From NCBI GenBank assembly GCA_025056255.1, contig JANWVT010000012.1, positions 40,978 to 104,977 on the forward strand: a stretch of DNA of 64,000 bases, given 5' to 3'. A program made the translations under genes and the position numbers. The first letter of the stretch is position 1. Every line of letters begins with the position of its first letter. The DNA comes from Bernardetiaceae bacterium. Its GTDB lineage: Bacteria; Bacteroidota; Bacteroidia; Cytophagales; Thermoflexibacteraceae. Below the pieces are notes generated by a model. It searched no databases. It had not been told where the DNA came from and saw only the letters and a list, made by a program, of their open reading frames with translations. This document shows, piece after piece, positions 18,899-27,230 of the stretch.

Positions 18899-18906
18899 TA
18901 TTTTTG
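18899..18906 (+). promoter_or_regulatory. -7 box (TAnnTTTG) for the DUF6787 gene
   Basis: TATTTTTG matches the Bacteroidota -7 consensus exactly and lies 19 nt before the ATG at 18926. I see no clean -33 TTG at the right distance. Confidence 0.35.
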
Positions 18907-18925
18907 AGGGAAAGATAGATTATCA

Positions 18926-19270
18926 ATGGCAGAAAACTGGATACAACGCTTAAAAAAGCGTTGGGGTTTAAAAAGCACGTGGCAAGTAGTAGTTGTATTA
19001 CTGGTATTTGCTTGTACGGGATTTAGCGTACTATATCTTAAAAAGTGGTTATTGCTGCTTTTAGGCATTCATGAACACTCCTCTTTCCTAATTCGCTTGC
19101 TGATATTCTGTTTTATTGTGATACCGCTATATCAAGTAGTATTGTTGTTTTACGGTTTTTTATTTGGTCAATTTTACTTTTTTTGGGAATTTGAGAAGAA
19201 AATATTCAGAAAAATGGCGACTTTATTTACTTTTGGGAACAGCAAAACCGATGAACAAGTAAAAGACTAA
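18926..19270 (+). CDS. DUF6787-type small membrane protein
   Basis: 114 residues with two or three hydrophobic segments (WQVVVVLLVFACTGFSVLYL; LIRLLIFCFIVIPLYQVVLL) and a basic start, IQRLKKRWGLKSTWQ. The start 'KRWG..STWQV..VLLVFACTG' is how I remember the Bacteroidota family DUF6787. It has no known function. It is divergent from rmuC, with 34 nt between the start codons. Confidence 0.7.
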   Translation: MAENWIQRLKKRWGLKSTWQVVVVLLVFACTGFSVLYLKKWLLLLLGIHEHSSFLIRLLIFCFIVIPLYQVVLLFYGFLFGQFYFFWEFEKKIFRKMATLFTFGNSKTDEQVKD

Positions 19271-19332
19271 TTTTGCAGTTGTATTTCGAAACAGGCTTCT
19301 TTTACATTTGGTTTAACCATTAAGCTAATAAT

Positions 19333-19512
19333 ATGTTACCCGAATTTTCGTTTAAGCGAAAGTCTTGCAAACCTGTCAAATCGATGTGTCCATTGCTTTG
19401 TTGGGACTCTGCACGTCAGCAATGGGGCGACAGCAAGTTGCAAGAGGCAACACGAAAAATTAAAGAGCGGGCTGTGTCGCAAATCAAAAATCAGCCAAAT
19501 GAAGACAAATGA
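19333..19512 (+). CDS. small Cys-containing hypothetical protein (59 aa)
   Basis: A 60-codon frame with an ATG at 19333 and TGA at 19510-19512: MLPEFSFKRKSCKP, then CPLLCWDSARQQWG and a basic helix RKIKERAVSQIKNQ. The three cysteines and tryptophans look like protein composition rather than chance reading. It stands between the DUF6787 gene and the convergent pabC-like gene. I do not recognise the family, and it could be spurious. Confidence 0.45.
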   Translation: MLPEFSFKRKSCKPVKSMCPLLCWDSARQQWGDSKLQEATRKIKERAVSQIKNQPNEDK

Positions 19513-19565
19513 TGCTATACTAACAACAACTTTTTTGCTAATGAAAATTGTCTACTTTTTTGTTA

Positions 19566-20162
19566 TTACACAATTTTAGCAATTTCTACAACTGGCGCTT
19601 CTGAAAACTCCATCATTGCATTTAATAATTTGATGCATTTAAAATCGCGGAGCTCCTTAACACCTATATCTGCCTCCGAGAGTATGCCTGCTGCCAAGAG
19701 TTGTGCGCGCTTAGTGCCTTCCAATAGAGGTTGCTGAGGGGTAAACCATTGGTAGCCGTCCCAAAGTGCTACATTGGCATAGCTTGTGTCGGTAATTTTT
19801 CCATTCCTGACTATTAAAATATCATCTGTTGTAATTTTCTGTTTCAATTGGTCAATGGCAGTTCGGTTTGCCCATTTGCAAGAATAGTCAAAATCAGGAG
19901 GTACTTCTACTATTTGGAGCGAACGAACAGGGCGAAGTGCATATGGCAAAAACTGCACTGCTCTGATTTGTGTATCATATACAACACGACATTTGTAAAC
20001 ATTATTGTCTAAATAATGGGGGATAGTAAGTGTTTCTGACAGCGATATTGTTACTCTGCCCGAAAACAATTTTTGCAGCGTTTTTTCTATGCGCATTTGA
20101 TGATATGCTAAGTGATAAAAGGTGCGATTGGCAACGCGTATAGTTTCAAGCAACAGGGACAT
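19566..20162 (-). CDS. aminotransferase class IV, aminodeoxychorismate lyase-like
   Basis: A 198-residue PLP enzyme of fold type IV. The family pattern is reduced but present: 'RNGKITDTSYANVALWDG' with the conserved 'T(D/E)xSxxN' segment, and LLEGTKRAQLL ahead of the C-terminal helices. It follows pabB directly and the start (ATG 20162) overlaps the pabB 3' end by 17 nt, so it very probably acts as PabC, releasing 4-aminobenzoate from aminodeoxychorismate. It is shorter than typical PabC (about 270 residues), as seen in several Bacteroidota. Confidence 0.8.
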   Translation of the reverse strand: MSLLLETIRVANRTFYHLAYHQMRIEKTLQKLFSGRVTISLSETLTIPHYLDNNVYKCRVVYDTQIRAVQFLPYALRPVRSLQIVEVPPDFDYSCKWANRTAIDQLKQKITTDDILIVRNGKITDTSYANVALWDGYQWFTPQQPLLEGTKRAQLLAAGILSEADIGVKELRDFKCIKLLNAMMEFSEAPVVEIAKIV

Positions 20163-21132
20163 ATATTTTTTCAATCATTTCGTTATATTCGGCTTGGGCG
20201 GAGCTATGAGAGGTGATGCCGCCGCCGCTTTTGAACACTAATCCTTCGTGGGTCTGCTCAATAAATCGAATAGCAACAGCACTATCTAAATTTTTGCCAT
20301 CAAAAATGCCAAATATACCTGTATAGTAGCCGCGGGGATAATTTTCTACTGCTGCAATAATTTCCGTTGTTTTGAGTTTAGGCGCACCGCTGATGGAGCC
20401 TGCCGGTAGCAGACGAAACATCAGCTCGCCAATGTGGCACGGATAGTTTTCGGGCAGATCTCCTACAATGCGCGAACTTACTTGTAGTAGTGTTTTGTCG
20501 TGTGCGTGAATAGTATCTACGTAACGAAATTTTTCTACTCGAACTTTTTTGGCAACCATGCTCAGGTCGTTGCGAATTAAATCTACAATTGTGTAGTGTT
20601 CAGCAGTTTCCTTTAAGTTGTTGAGAATCAAAGACTCAGCATTGGGTATGGCTGCATTAATGGTGCCTTTCATGGGGCATGAAATTATTTGAGAGTCGAT
20701 GATTTGCACAAAAGTTTCTGGAGAAAAGCAAACAAATTGCCCGTTTAGCCACAATTTGTACTTGGCTTGGCTAACGAAAAAAATTTCTTGTAGCGAAAGA
20801 TTGCAGCTAATAGGAGTAGCACAAGTAAGGTTGAGTAAATAGGTATTGCCCAGTGCAATTTGTTGCATAACCGCTTCAAATTGGGGCAAGTATTTTTCAA
20901 ATGGAATAGGGTGCTTGCTAAAATAAGATATCACGGGCTTTTCAGTAGTGATGCAAGCATTGGTTTTTTCTCCAATTTGGTATAAAATTTTATCATTTTG
21001 TATTTCTGTTATAGGAATTACCAGACATTGCTCCATGAGGTAGTCTATTATAAATAGGAAAGGTATTTGTGCTGCTCCATAGCGATTCATAGTAGCTATG
21101 GCAGTGTGTTTGGGTTGTGGCAAATAGGTCAT
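20146..21132 (-). CDS. pabB: aminodeoxychorismate synthase component I
   Basis: A chorismate-binding enzyme that aminates chorismate to ADC for folate synthesis. Conserved blocks: GNTYLLNLTCATPI, CFSPETFVQI, CPMKGTI, ETAEHYTIVDLIRNDLSMVA, HDKTLLQVSSRI, LLPAGSISGAPKLKTTEII and GYYTGIFGIFDG. These fit PabB/TrpE; the coupling to a PabC-like gene favours PabB. At 328 residues it lacks the long N-terminal extension of TrpE. The ATG at 21132 starts MTYLPQ; a TTG lies four codons upstream. It is 8 nt downstream of the nuoC stop codon. Confidence 0.9.
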   Translation of the reverse strand: MTYLPQPKHTAIATMNRYGAAQIPFLFIIDYLMEQCLVIPITEIQNDKILYQIGEKTNACITTEKPVISYFSKHPIPFEKYLPQFEAVMQQIALGNTYLLNLTCATPISCNLSLQEIFFVSQAKYKLWLNGQFVCFSPETFVQIIDSQIISCPMKGTINAAIPNAESLILNNLKETAEHYTIVDLIRNDLSMVAKKVRVEKFRYVDTIHAHDKTLLQVSSRIVGDLPENYPCHIGELMFRLLPAGSISGAPKLKTTEIIAAVENYPRGYYTGIFGIFDGKNLDSAVAIRFIEQTHEGLVFKSGGGITSHSSAQAEYNEMIEKIYVPVA

Positions 21133-21140
21133 GTACAAAA

Positions 21141-21638
21141 TCAATATTTTATTTTGACTCCGTGATAAGTTTCCTGTTCGGTGTAGTCTTTCCGAAGAGG
21201 AAAACCGTGCCAGTCTGCTGGTAGTAGAATTCTTCTTAGGTCAGGATGACCGACAAATTGAATGCCGAACAAATCATATGCTTCGCGCTCGTGCCAGTCG
21301 GCGGTGCGCCACAACGGGGTGAGGCTAGGGGCTTGTGGCATCACTTGCGGAGGATTGCCTCTGGGAATAGTAATTTTAAGAGCAATAGTAGTGGACTTTG
21401 TAAGGGCGGTTAAGTGATAGACTATATCAATGGTTCCTGCCTTTTGACCATTATCTATGGCAGTGATGCAGTTTAAATGGTCAAAAAAATAGTTTTCGCG
21501 GAGCTTGCTACACAGCTCCAAGAGTTGTTCAGCATGTATAACAAAACACGGGGGAAAGGCGTTTGGCTCTTGTCGCAAAAGATGCTGCTCGCCTATGAGT
21601 TGTGTAATATAAGTAGCAATTTCCTGATAATCAATCAT
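21141..21638 (-). CDS. nuoC: NADH-quinone oxidoreductase subunit C
   Basis: A 165-residue subunit of the peripheral arm of respiratory complex I. The 30-kDa-subunit signature is clear: '[29 protein letters not shown]' in outline, ending [11 protein letters not shown]. It overlaps the upstream 112-residue gene by 4 nt. Finding nuoC between a small membrane protein gene and pabB, without nuoA, B or D beside it, is unusual; in this window no other complex I subunit is encoded. Confidence 0.93.
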   Translation of the reverse strand: MIDYQEIATYITQLIGEQHLLRQEPNAFPPCFVIHAEQLLELCSKLRENYFFDHLNCITAIDNGQKAGTIDIVYHLTALTKSTTIALKITIPRGNPPQVMPQAPSLTPLWRTADWHEREAYDLFGIQFVGHPDLRRILLPADWHGFPLRKDYTEQETYHGVKIKY

Positions 21639-21973
21639 TTGCGAATTTTATACCACACATATCCCAATATGAGAACTACGAAAGCCCACAGGGCATCTTT
21701 GCCATATTCAAAATATAAGAAAGCAATGCTACCAAATCCGACCACGAAAATCAATTGTGAAAGGTCGGTAGTTTTTTGCCTGAGTCTGGAGTGCCGTCGG
21801 ATGGCACCTCGCAGCGCATGCTCACTTGAATAGTTTTCAGCTGTTTTATTAGCGCGCGCCTTTGCTTCGGCAATGCGTTGTTTAATAGCCTCCTTTTCTG
21901 GGTCATAGTGGCGCGGTTCGTAGTTGAAGCGCCGAGGCTGAGGCAATTTGGTAAGCGTAGGCAGTTTGAACAT
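21635..21973 (-). CDS. small membrane protein, conserved in Bacteroidota
   Basis: 112 residues. A basic and proline-rich N-terminus ([19 protein letters not shown]), a charged helix ([19 protein letters not shown]), then two hydrophobic segments (about residues 73-88 and 91-107). No enzyme motif. It overlaps nuoC by 4 nt and begins 4 nt after the SCP2 gene's stop codon, so it is the second gene of a tight operon. Confidence 0.75.
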   Translation of the reverse strand: MFKLPTLTKLPQPRRFNYEPRHYDPEKEAIKQRIAEAKARANKTAENYSSEHALRGAIRRHSRLRQKTTDLSQLIFVVGFGSIAFLYFEYGKDALWAFVVLILGYVWYKIRK

Positions 21974-21977
21974 ATTT

Positions 21978-22301
21978 TTATTGTTTTTTTGATTTGGCTA
22001 CATCGCTCAAAATTTGTCCAATAACGGCTGCTTTACCCATGCTTCCGTACACTTTTAACTTTCCTAAGGTGAAAGCAGTGAAGTTGTTCAACTCCCCCGA
22101 CATGAGCTTGTAAGCCGTTTCTAAGGAAAGCTTAATGCTGCAATCGGCTTCTGCATCACTATTATCTACATAAGCAGGCTCTTGGTTGGCATGAATATAC
22201 ACGCAACCTTCGGGAAGGATGAATTTTGCCGTCCCTTTAAACTGCGGGTTTTTAGCTACAATGTTGCGCACATCTTCGGTAAATTGCTCTAAGGTATGCA
22301 T
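21978..22301 (-). CDS. SCP2 sterol-binding domain protein
   Basis: 107 residues forming a single SCP2-like domain: FTEDVRNIVAKNPQFKGTAKF at the start, CSIKLSLETAYKLMSGELNN in the middle and FTLGKLKVYGSMGKAAVIGQ at the end, all characteristic of small bacterial SCP2 carriers that bind lipid-like molecules. It is first in the operon with the small membrane protein, nuoC, pabB and the pabC-like gene, and has a clear TAACTTTG promoter element 33 nt upstream. Confidence 0.88.
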   Translation of the reverse strand: MHTLEQFTEDVRNIVAKNPQFKGTAKFILPEGCVYIHANQEPAYVDNSDAEADCSIKLSLETAYKLMSGELNNFTAFTLGKLKVYGSMGKAAVIGQILSDVAKSKKQ

Positions 22302-22333
22302 GGCATCATTTTAGTATTGGTAGAAGGTATGTT

Positions 22334-22341
22334 CAAAGTTA
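22334..22341 (-). promoter_or_regulatory. -7 box (TAACTTTG) for the SCP2-nuoC-pab operon
   Basis: A perfect match to TAnnTTTG read on the minus strand, ending 33 nt before the SCP2 ATG. The -33 position has only a TTTT run. Confidence 0.5.
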
Positions 22342-22429
22342 GTAGGTTTTGTGTAAAACAGGGATGCACTCGGCAAATTTTTTGCCCCGTAAATAGTACG
22401 ATATTGACCAGTTGTTTTACTTTTACCAC

Positions 22430-23416
22430 ATGAGAAAGTTTACAACCGCCCTATTGACTGGATGTATATGGGCGTGGATGCACATTGCCGTTGCACAGGA
22501 CGCAAATTTTACGCAGTTTTATGCCTCCCCGCTTTATTTAAATCCAGCGCTTACAGGAGCTACTCCTCACTTTCGGTTCAATACCATTTACCGCAATCAA
22601 TGGTGGCAAGTTCCTAATAACTATCAGACTAATCAAATTTCAGCAGATTTCAACTTGGACTATTACGACAGTGGCATAGGGGTGTTGTTGTCGCAAGACC
22701 GAATTGGTGCATTAGCAGCAAGCATTACGCAGTTAAATCTGTCTTATGCCTATCGCGTGCGTTTGCGTTGGGGAATGATGTTGCGCATGGGCATTCAAGG
22801 CGGTATAGGCATACGCAATACCGACTGGGGGCGTTTTGTGTTTGAAGACCAGTTGCAAAGCGGGGGAGCTACAGCAGAATCCTTTGCGCAACCTACGGTG
22901 ATATATCCTGATTTTACTGCCGGTGCTGTATTGCATCGCACTAATTTCTGGATAGGATTGGCAGCCTTTCATTTATCTCGCCCTTCGGTAGGTTTGTTGA
23001 GCAATACTGAAAAGTTACCTATGCGTTTTTCAGCTCAAGCGGGCTATCGGATTGATTTAGACCCTCTGGGGGAAGGCAACATTGCCTTGTCGCCTACCTT
23101 GCTTTATCAGCGACAAGGCAACTTTAATCAGTTAGATTTAGGTGCAAATTTGTACTACCATCCTTTATTAATAGGCATTTGGTACAGAGGTTTACCCATC
23201 AGCTCTACGCTTCGAGGCAGTATCAACCAAGATGCCATTGCTGGACTGGTAGGTGTGCGCTTTAAAAACTCGCTTACCGTTAGCTACAGCTACGACGTCA
23301 CCCTTTCCACGCTAAACCGTTCGGGAGGGGCTCATGAAATCTCTGTCATTTACGAACCAGCAGACAAACGCCGCAAGCGCGGCAGCAAGCACGTAGATTG
23401 CCCAATTGTATTTTGA
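22430..23416 (+). CDS. PorP/SprF family type IX secretion system membrane protein
   Basis: A 328-residue outer-membrane beta-barrel-like protein. The ATG at 22430 starts the signal peptide MRKFTTALLTGCIWAWMHIAVA. The mature part opens with DANFTQFYASPLYLNPALTG, the hallmark of PorP/SprF, and continues with 'NTIYRNQWW' and repeated amphipathic strands, ending SYSYDVTLSTLNRSGGAHEISVIY. Members help present T9SS cargo or gliding adhesins; this paralogue has no large adhesin gene beside it. Its stop codon abuts the stop of the convergent small gene at 23417. Confidence 0.9.
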   Translation: MRKFTTALLTGCIWAWMHIAVAQDANFTQFYASPLYLNPALTGATPHFRFNTIYRNQWWQVPNNYQTNQISADFNLDYYDSGIGVLLSQDRIGALAASITQLNLSYAYRVRLRWGMMLRMGIQGGIGIRNTDWGRFVFEDQLQSGGATAESFAQPTVIYPDFTAGAVLHRTNFWIGLAAFHLSRPSVGLLSNTEKLPMRFSAQAGYRIDLDPLGEGNIALSPTLLYQRQGNFNQLDLGANLYYHPLLIGIWYRGLPISSTLRGSINQDAIAGLVGVRFKNSLTVSYSYDVTLSTLNRSGGAHEISVIYEPADKRRKRGSKHVDCPIVF

Positions 23417-23770
23417 TTAGTGTACAATACCGCATTCCTTGCAAAATTTGCGTTTGTGCAAGGGGCGTTTTTTAGGAGGTCGTTTGTGCCCAAAATACAT
23501 TTTGTCGGCATATTGAGGCTTTTTCATTTCTTCGGCTATCTTCCGGCGTTCCTTCAAGCGCGCTTCTGCAAATGCATTGCGAGTGGGAGCAGCCCGGAAA
23601 CGCAGCCCCCAATGTTTAGCAACGTTTCGCTCGCGCATAAATACTTCTGAGCTACCTGCTTCCGCTCGGGTATTTCCCAAACGCGTGTCTTGTGCTAATG
23701 CACGGGTAGTGCTCAACCAAGCTAGCATCATGCACAACAATGATACTCTCCAATACATCATAATGGACAT
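23417..23770 (-). CDS. small exported basic protein, unknown
   Basis: About 117 residues with a signal peptide (RVSLLCMMLAWLSTTRALA) and a very basic mature part (RNAFAEARLKERRKIAEEMKK; HKRPPKKRPLHKRKF) ending CKECGIVH. Several ATGs lie close together (23782, 23770, 23761, 23758), and I give 23770. It is tail-to-tail with the PorP-like gene and lacks known domains. A second small exported basic protein at 27231 is similar in style but not clearly homologous. Confidence 0.6.
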   Translation of the reverse strand: MSIMMYWRVSLLCMMLAWLSTTRALAQDTRLGNTRAEAGSSEVFMRERNVAKHWGLRFRAAPTRNAFAEARLKERRKIAEEMKKPQYADKMYFGHKRPPKKRPLHKRKFCKECGIVH

Positions 23771-23827
23771 GAATAGAAACATCGTATAACTCTTCTTCTA
23801 TTTTAGTGCCAGTTTTGAGCAAAAAGA

Positions 23828-23858
23828 TTTGCTTTTTTGTTGCTATTAGTTACATTTG
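23828..23858 (+). promoter_or_regulatory. promoter: TTTG and TACATTTG, for the serine hydrolase gene
   Basis: A TTTG (23828-23831) and a perfect -7 box TACATTTG (23851-23858) are 19 nt apart, the right geometry. It would give a 5' leader of about 115 nt containing a small hairpin CTTGC/GCAAG (23923-23937). Confidence 0.45.
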
Positions 23859-23977
23859 AAACGAAGACAAATTTTACTGCCTCTCCTTTCCCGAAACAAC
23901 GCATTCTTTCACTGTTGAACAACTTGCATGTAGCAAGCTGTATGACATTAGGTGTATTTATTGTAAAAGAGTAGCCA

Positions 23978-25102
23978 ATGAAGGTGTTATTTTATTGTCT
24001 GTTGGTGGGAATTACTCATGTGGCAATACAGCCATTGAGAGCTTTGCTGAAAAATGCCGATGAGCCATTTAAAAATCAACTGACCATACAGGCACAATGC
24101 AAAAAGGACTATCAAGTTAGCATGTTGCATTTGTTGATGGACAGCCTTTCGCGGTTGGGCAGATACAACGGCGTATTATTGGTAGCCGACGAAGGACGGG
24201 TAGTATTCAAAAAAGCCTATGGATACTCCAAACTGGGAGACGGCAAACCTTTCACCGTTGATACTGAAATGCAATTAGCATCGGTATCAAAACCCTTTAC
24301 TGCAGTGGCTGTTCTGATGTTAATTGAGCAAGGTGCTTTGCATTTCGATGACGATGTGCGCTTATATTTGCCAGAGTTGCCTTATCGGGGCATTACTATT
24401 CGGCATTTGCTCAACCATACCTCCGGATTGCCCGATTACTTGAACCGACCCAGAGTTTTTGAAAAATATTTTCGTAAAAAAGAATATCTGACCAACCAAG
24501 ATTTACTTCAAATTCTTGCTAAATACCGCATTCCATTGGAATTTCAACCCGGCAAAAAACATCATTACTGCAACACCGGCTATGCTTTGCTACCCTTGAT
24601 TGTTGAACGGGTAACAGCGCGCTCTTTTACTGATTTTATGCAGGAAAATATTTTTGATAAAATTGGGATGAAATCGACTTACTTATACAGCCCAATGCGC
24701 CATGCCAAAATGCTGCGCGAAAATGAAAGCAGAGACGGCATTTTAGGCGATAAAGGTATTTTTTCTACCGTAGATGATATGTTTAAATGGGACAGAGCTC
24801 TTTACACAGATGTATTAATCAGTCAAAAAACCTTGCAAGCCGCCTTTGAGCGAGGCATTACACTGGGAGAGCAAAAATTTAACTATGGCTACGGTTGGCG
24901 AATTGCTGAAACCGACTTTGGTGAAAAAATTATTTACCATAAAGGTTTTTGGCAGGGGGCAAACCCCATGCTGATTAGGATTGTCGATTGCAACCGAACC
25001 ATTATTTCCTTGCACCATGCCAACAAAGTAAACTCTTGGTATATGGTGCACGCTATCAATCGCATTTTAAACAACAGTGAAGCGCGCTGTGCCAATTATT
25101 GA
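23978..25102 (+). CDS. serine hydrolase, beta-lactamase class C / PBP4* family
   Basis: A 374-residue protein, probably exported (hydrophobic start MKVLFYCLLVGITHVAI). Three active-site motifs of the class C fold are present: SVSK at 102-105, YCN at 197-199, and HKG in the segment YHKGFWQGANPM. Domain blocks 'FTVDTEMQLASVSKPFTAVAV' and IRHLLNHTSGLPDYL are typical. The family contains esterases, D-aminopeptidases and carboxypeptidases as well as AmpC; this looks like an esterase or peptidase rather than a resistance enzyme, but the substrate cannot be read from sequence. Confidence 0.88.
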   Translation: MKVLFYCLLVGITHVAIQPLRALLKNADEPFKNQLTIQAQCKKDYQVSMLHLLMDSLSRLGRYNGVLLVADEGRVVFKKAYGYSKLGDGKPFTVDTEMQLASVSKPFTAVAVLMLIEQGALHFDDDVRLYLPELPYRGITIRHLLNHTSGLPDYLNRPRVFEKYFRKKEYLTNQDLLQILAKYRIPLEFQPGKKHHYCNTGYALLPLIVERVTARSFTDFMQENIFDKIGMKSTYLYSPMRHAKMLRENESRDGILGDKGIFSTVDDMFKWDRALYTDVLISQKTLQAAFERGITLGEQKFNYGYGWRIAETDFGEKIIYHKGFWQGANPMLIRIVDCNRTIISLHHANKVNSWYMVHAINRILNNSEARCANY

Positions 25103-25127
25103 AAACCCTACATAACAACACAAACAT

Positions 25128-25544
25128 ATGCAAGTTTACCAAAGCAAATACCTTACATTGGAGGTGATACCTGAACAAAAATTCATGCAAGTGAGTTGGT
25201 CACCTGCTACCGCACAAATGACCGATGAAATTTTCAAAGCTGAATTGACACGCTATGCCGAAGTAGCTGAACAGTACCGCCCAGAAAAGTGTTTGATAGA
25301 TACGAGCGTATTTGGTATGACCATTGTCCCCGAAACGCAAGAATGGGTACAAGCAAACATTCACTCCCGTTCTCTAAAAGCTGGTATCAAAAAATTTGCT
25401 TACATAGTAAGCCAAGATATTTTTGCACAACTCTCCATTGAGCAAACAATGGAAGAGTCTGGTTTTGTGTTCACTACTCAATATTTCGACAACCAACAGC
25501 AAGCTATGGATTGGCTAATGGCTGAGTCTGAGGTAAGAAAGTAG
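25128..25544 (+). CDS. STAS/SpoIIAA-like protein
   Basis: 138 residues, alternating strands and helices (VIPEQKFMQVSWSPATAQMTDEIF; KCLIDTSVFGMTIVPETQEW) and closing with 'QQQAMDWLMAES'. It is clearly related to the product of 47831-48268, which ends EQQALNWLIS, and looks like the STAS/SpoIIAA-like superfamily, often in signalling or membrane association. It is 1 nt upstream of the DUF72 gene, in the same operon. Function unknown. Confidence 0.65.
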   Translation: MQVYQSKYLTLEVIPEQKFMQVSWSPATAQMTDEIFKAELTRYAEVAEQYRPEKCLIDTSVFGMTIVPETQEWVQANIHSRSLKAGIKKFAYIVSQDIFAQLSIEQTMEESGFVFTTQYFDNQQQAMDWLMAESEVRK

Positions 25545-25545
25545 C

Positions 25546-26457
25546 ATGGATTTCGGCAAATTAGATGATGTTTCGGGAGTAGATTTCAGCATGCCGCCTG
25601 ATTCTACCGATTGGGCGGCGCTACCTGCTGTGCGTCATCGGGTACCTCAAATTTATGTAGGCTGTCCTGTTTGGGCTTGCAAAGGCTGGGTGGGCGTGTT
25701 ATATCCTGCTTCTGCACGCGAGAAAGATTATTTGCGATACTACAGCCGCCAATTCAACACTATTGAACTGAACACCACCCATTACCGCATTCCAGAACTT
25801 GCTACTATTCAGCGGTGGATGGCTGAAACCTCGGAGGGTTTTCGCTTCTGTCCGAAAGTGCTGCAAGAGATTAGTCATCAAAAAATGCTACAAAATGCCG
25901 AGTCGCTTACGGCAGTTTTTTGTGAACGCATGCAAGCCTTAGGAGAACGCTTAGGGATATGTTTTTTGCAATTGCCGCCTTATTTTGCACCAGAGCATTT
26001 ACCGATTTTAATGCGCTATTTGCAGCAATTTCCCCTCCAAGTTCCGCTAGCAGTAGAGTTTCGCCATCCGGGTTGGTTTGTTGGTGCAGCGGGCAGCCGC
26101 CCGTTTGACAAAGCCGCTCAAATGTTGCAAGAATGGCACATCAGCACGGTCATTTGCGATGTTGCAGGTAGGCGCGACGTGTTGCACCAGCGACTTACTA
26201 CCCGCAAAGCTGTTATTCGCTTTGTGGGCAATAATCTGCACCCTACCGACTACACTCGAATAGATGCATGGATTGATTGCCTGCGGGCTTGGTTGGCGAA
26301 AGGATTAGATGAAATTTATTTTTTTGTGCATGAGCCAGACAATATTCTCTCCCCACAACTGTCTGATTATCTGATAGAAAATCTTAATAAACGCCTCGGC
26401 ATTATCTTGAAGCGCCCACAATTTGCTGCAAAAGCAGGTCAGATGAACTTATTTTAA
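25546..26457 (+). CDS. DUF72 family protein
   Basis: A 303-residue TIM-barrel-like protein. Recognisable DUF72 features: GCPVWACKGWVGVLYPASAREKD in outline at the start, FNTIELNTTHYRIPELATIQRW, RFCPKVLQEISHQK, LGICFLQLPPYFAPEHLPIL, VEFRHPGWF and the C-terminal 'YFFVHEPDNILSPQLSDYLI'. The family is structurally close to xylose-isomerase/AP-endonuclease folds but its reaction is unknown. The ATG is two nucleotides after the STAS-like gene's stop codon. Confidence 0.9.
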   Translation: MDFGKLDDVSGVDFSMPPDSTDWAALPAVRHRVPQIYVGCPVWACKGWVGVLYPASAREKDYLRYYSRQFNTIELNTTHYRIPELATIQRWMAETSEGFRFCPKVLQEISHQKMLQNAESLTAVFCERMQALGERLGICFLQLPPYFAPEHLPILMRYLQQFPLQVPLAVEFRHPGWFVGAAGSRPFDKAAQMLQEWHISTVICDVAGRRDVLHQRLTTRKAVIRFVGNNLHPTDYTRIDAWIDCLRAWLAKGLDEIYFFVHEPDNILSPQLSDYLIENLNKRLGIILKRPQFAAKAGQMNLF

Positions 26458-26599
26458 TCACAGCAGCTCTTAAATTAGCACTCTTGAAGCTGTTTTTACA
26501 AACAATACGATAGTAGCAATGGTACGCTACAAACACAAACAACTGCGGCGCACAAGCTGAATTTCTTAAAAATGAGTAATCGCATAACTTGCGTTTTAT

Positions 26600-27202
26600 A
26601 TGAATGTAGCAATAGTAAAGTATAATGCGGGCAATACGCAATCTGTTATTTATGCACTAAACCGGTTGGGGGTAGAGCCAGTTGTGAGCGATGAACCAGA
26701 GGTGCTGCAAAGTGCCGATAAAGTTATTTTTCCGGGAGTAGGAGAAGCCAGTACCGCTATGAGCTACCTCAAAGCAAGAGGGCTGGATACAGTTATTAAA
26801 AATCTGCGTCAACCTGTTCTGGGTATTTGCATAGGGTTGCAGTTGCTTTGCCAACACTCAGAGGAAAATAACACAACATGTATGGGCATTTTTGATGTAG
26901 CAGTACGCCGCTTTCAACCCTCTGAGGAGCAAAAAAATATCTTAAAAGTGCCACAAGTAGGCTGGAATAATTTATTTGACATGCAGTCGCCGCTTTTTGC
27001 AGGTATTTCAGCGCAAGATGCGTATGTGTATTTTGTTCATAGTTTTTATGCTGAACTTTCCCCTTACACCATTGCAAAAGCCAACTACTGCTTAGATTTT
27101 TCTGCTGCATTGCACAAGGATAATTTTTATGCCATTCAGTTCCATGCAGAGAAGAGTGGTGCAGTAGGTGCAAAAATTTTGGACAACTTTTTGCGGCTTT
27201 AA
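26600..27202 (+). CDS. hisH: imidazole glycerol phosphate synthase, glutamine amidotransferase subunit
   Basis: Class I glutamine amidotransferase that feeds ammonia to HisF in histidine synthesis. The catalytic triad is visible: Cys77 in GICIGLQLLC, His182 and Glu184 in IQFHAEKSGA. Start motif VAIVKYNAGNTQSVIYAL and YVYFVHSFYAE fit HisH, and 200 residues is the standard length. hisF and hisA, usual neighbours, are not here. Confidence 0.94.
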   Translation: MNVAIVKYNAGNTQSVIYALNRLGVEPVVSDEPEVLQSADKVIFPGVGEASTAMSYLKARGLDTVIKNLRQPVLGICIGLQLLCQHSEENNTTCMGIFDVAVRRFQPSEEQKNILKVPQVGWNNLFDMQSPLFAGISAQDAYVYFVHSFYAELSPYTIAKANYCLDFSAALHKDNFYAIQFHAEKSGAVGAKILDNFLRL

Positions 27203-27230
27203 CAAACAAATGTGTTATTAAGCCACAATC

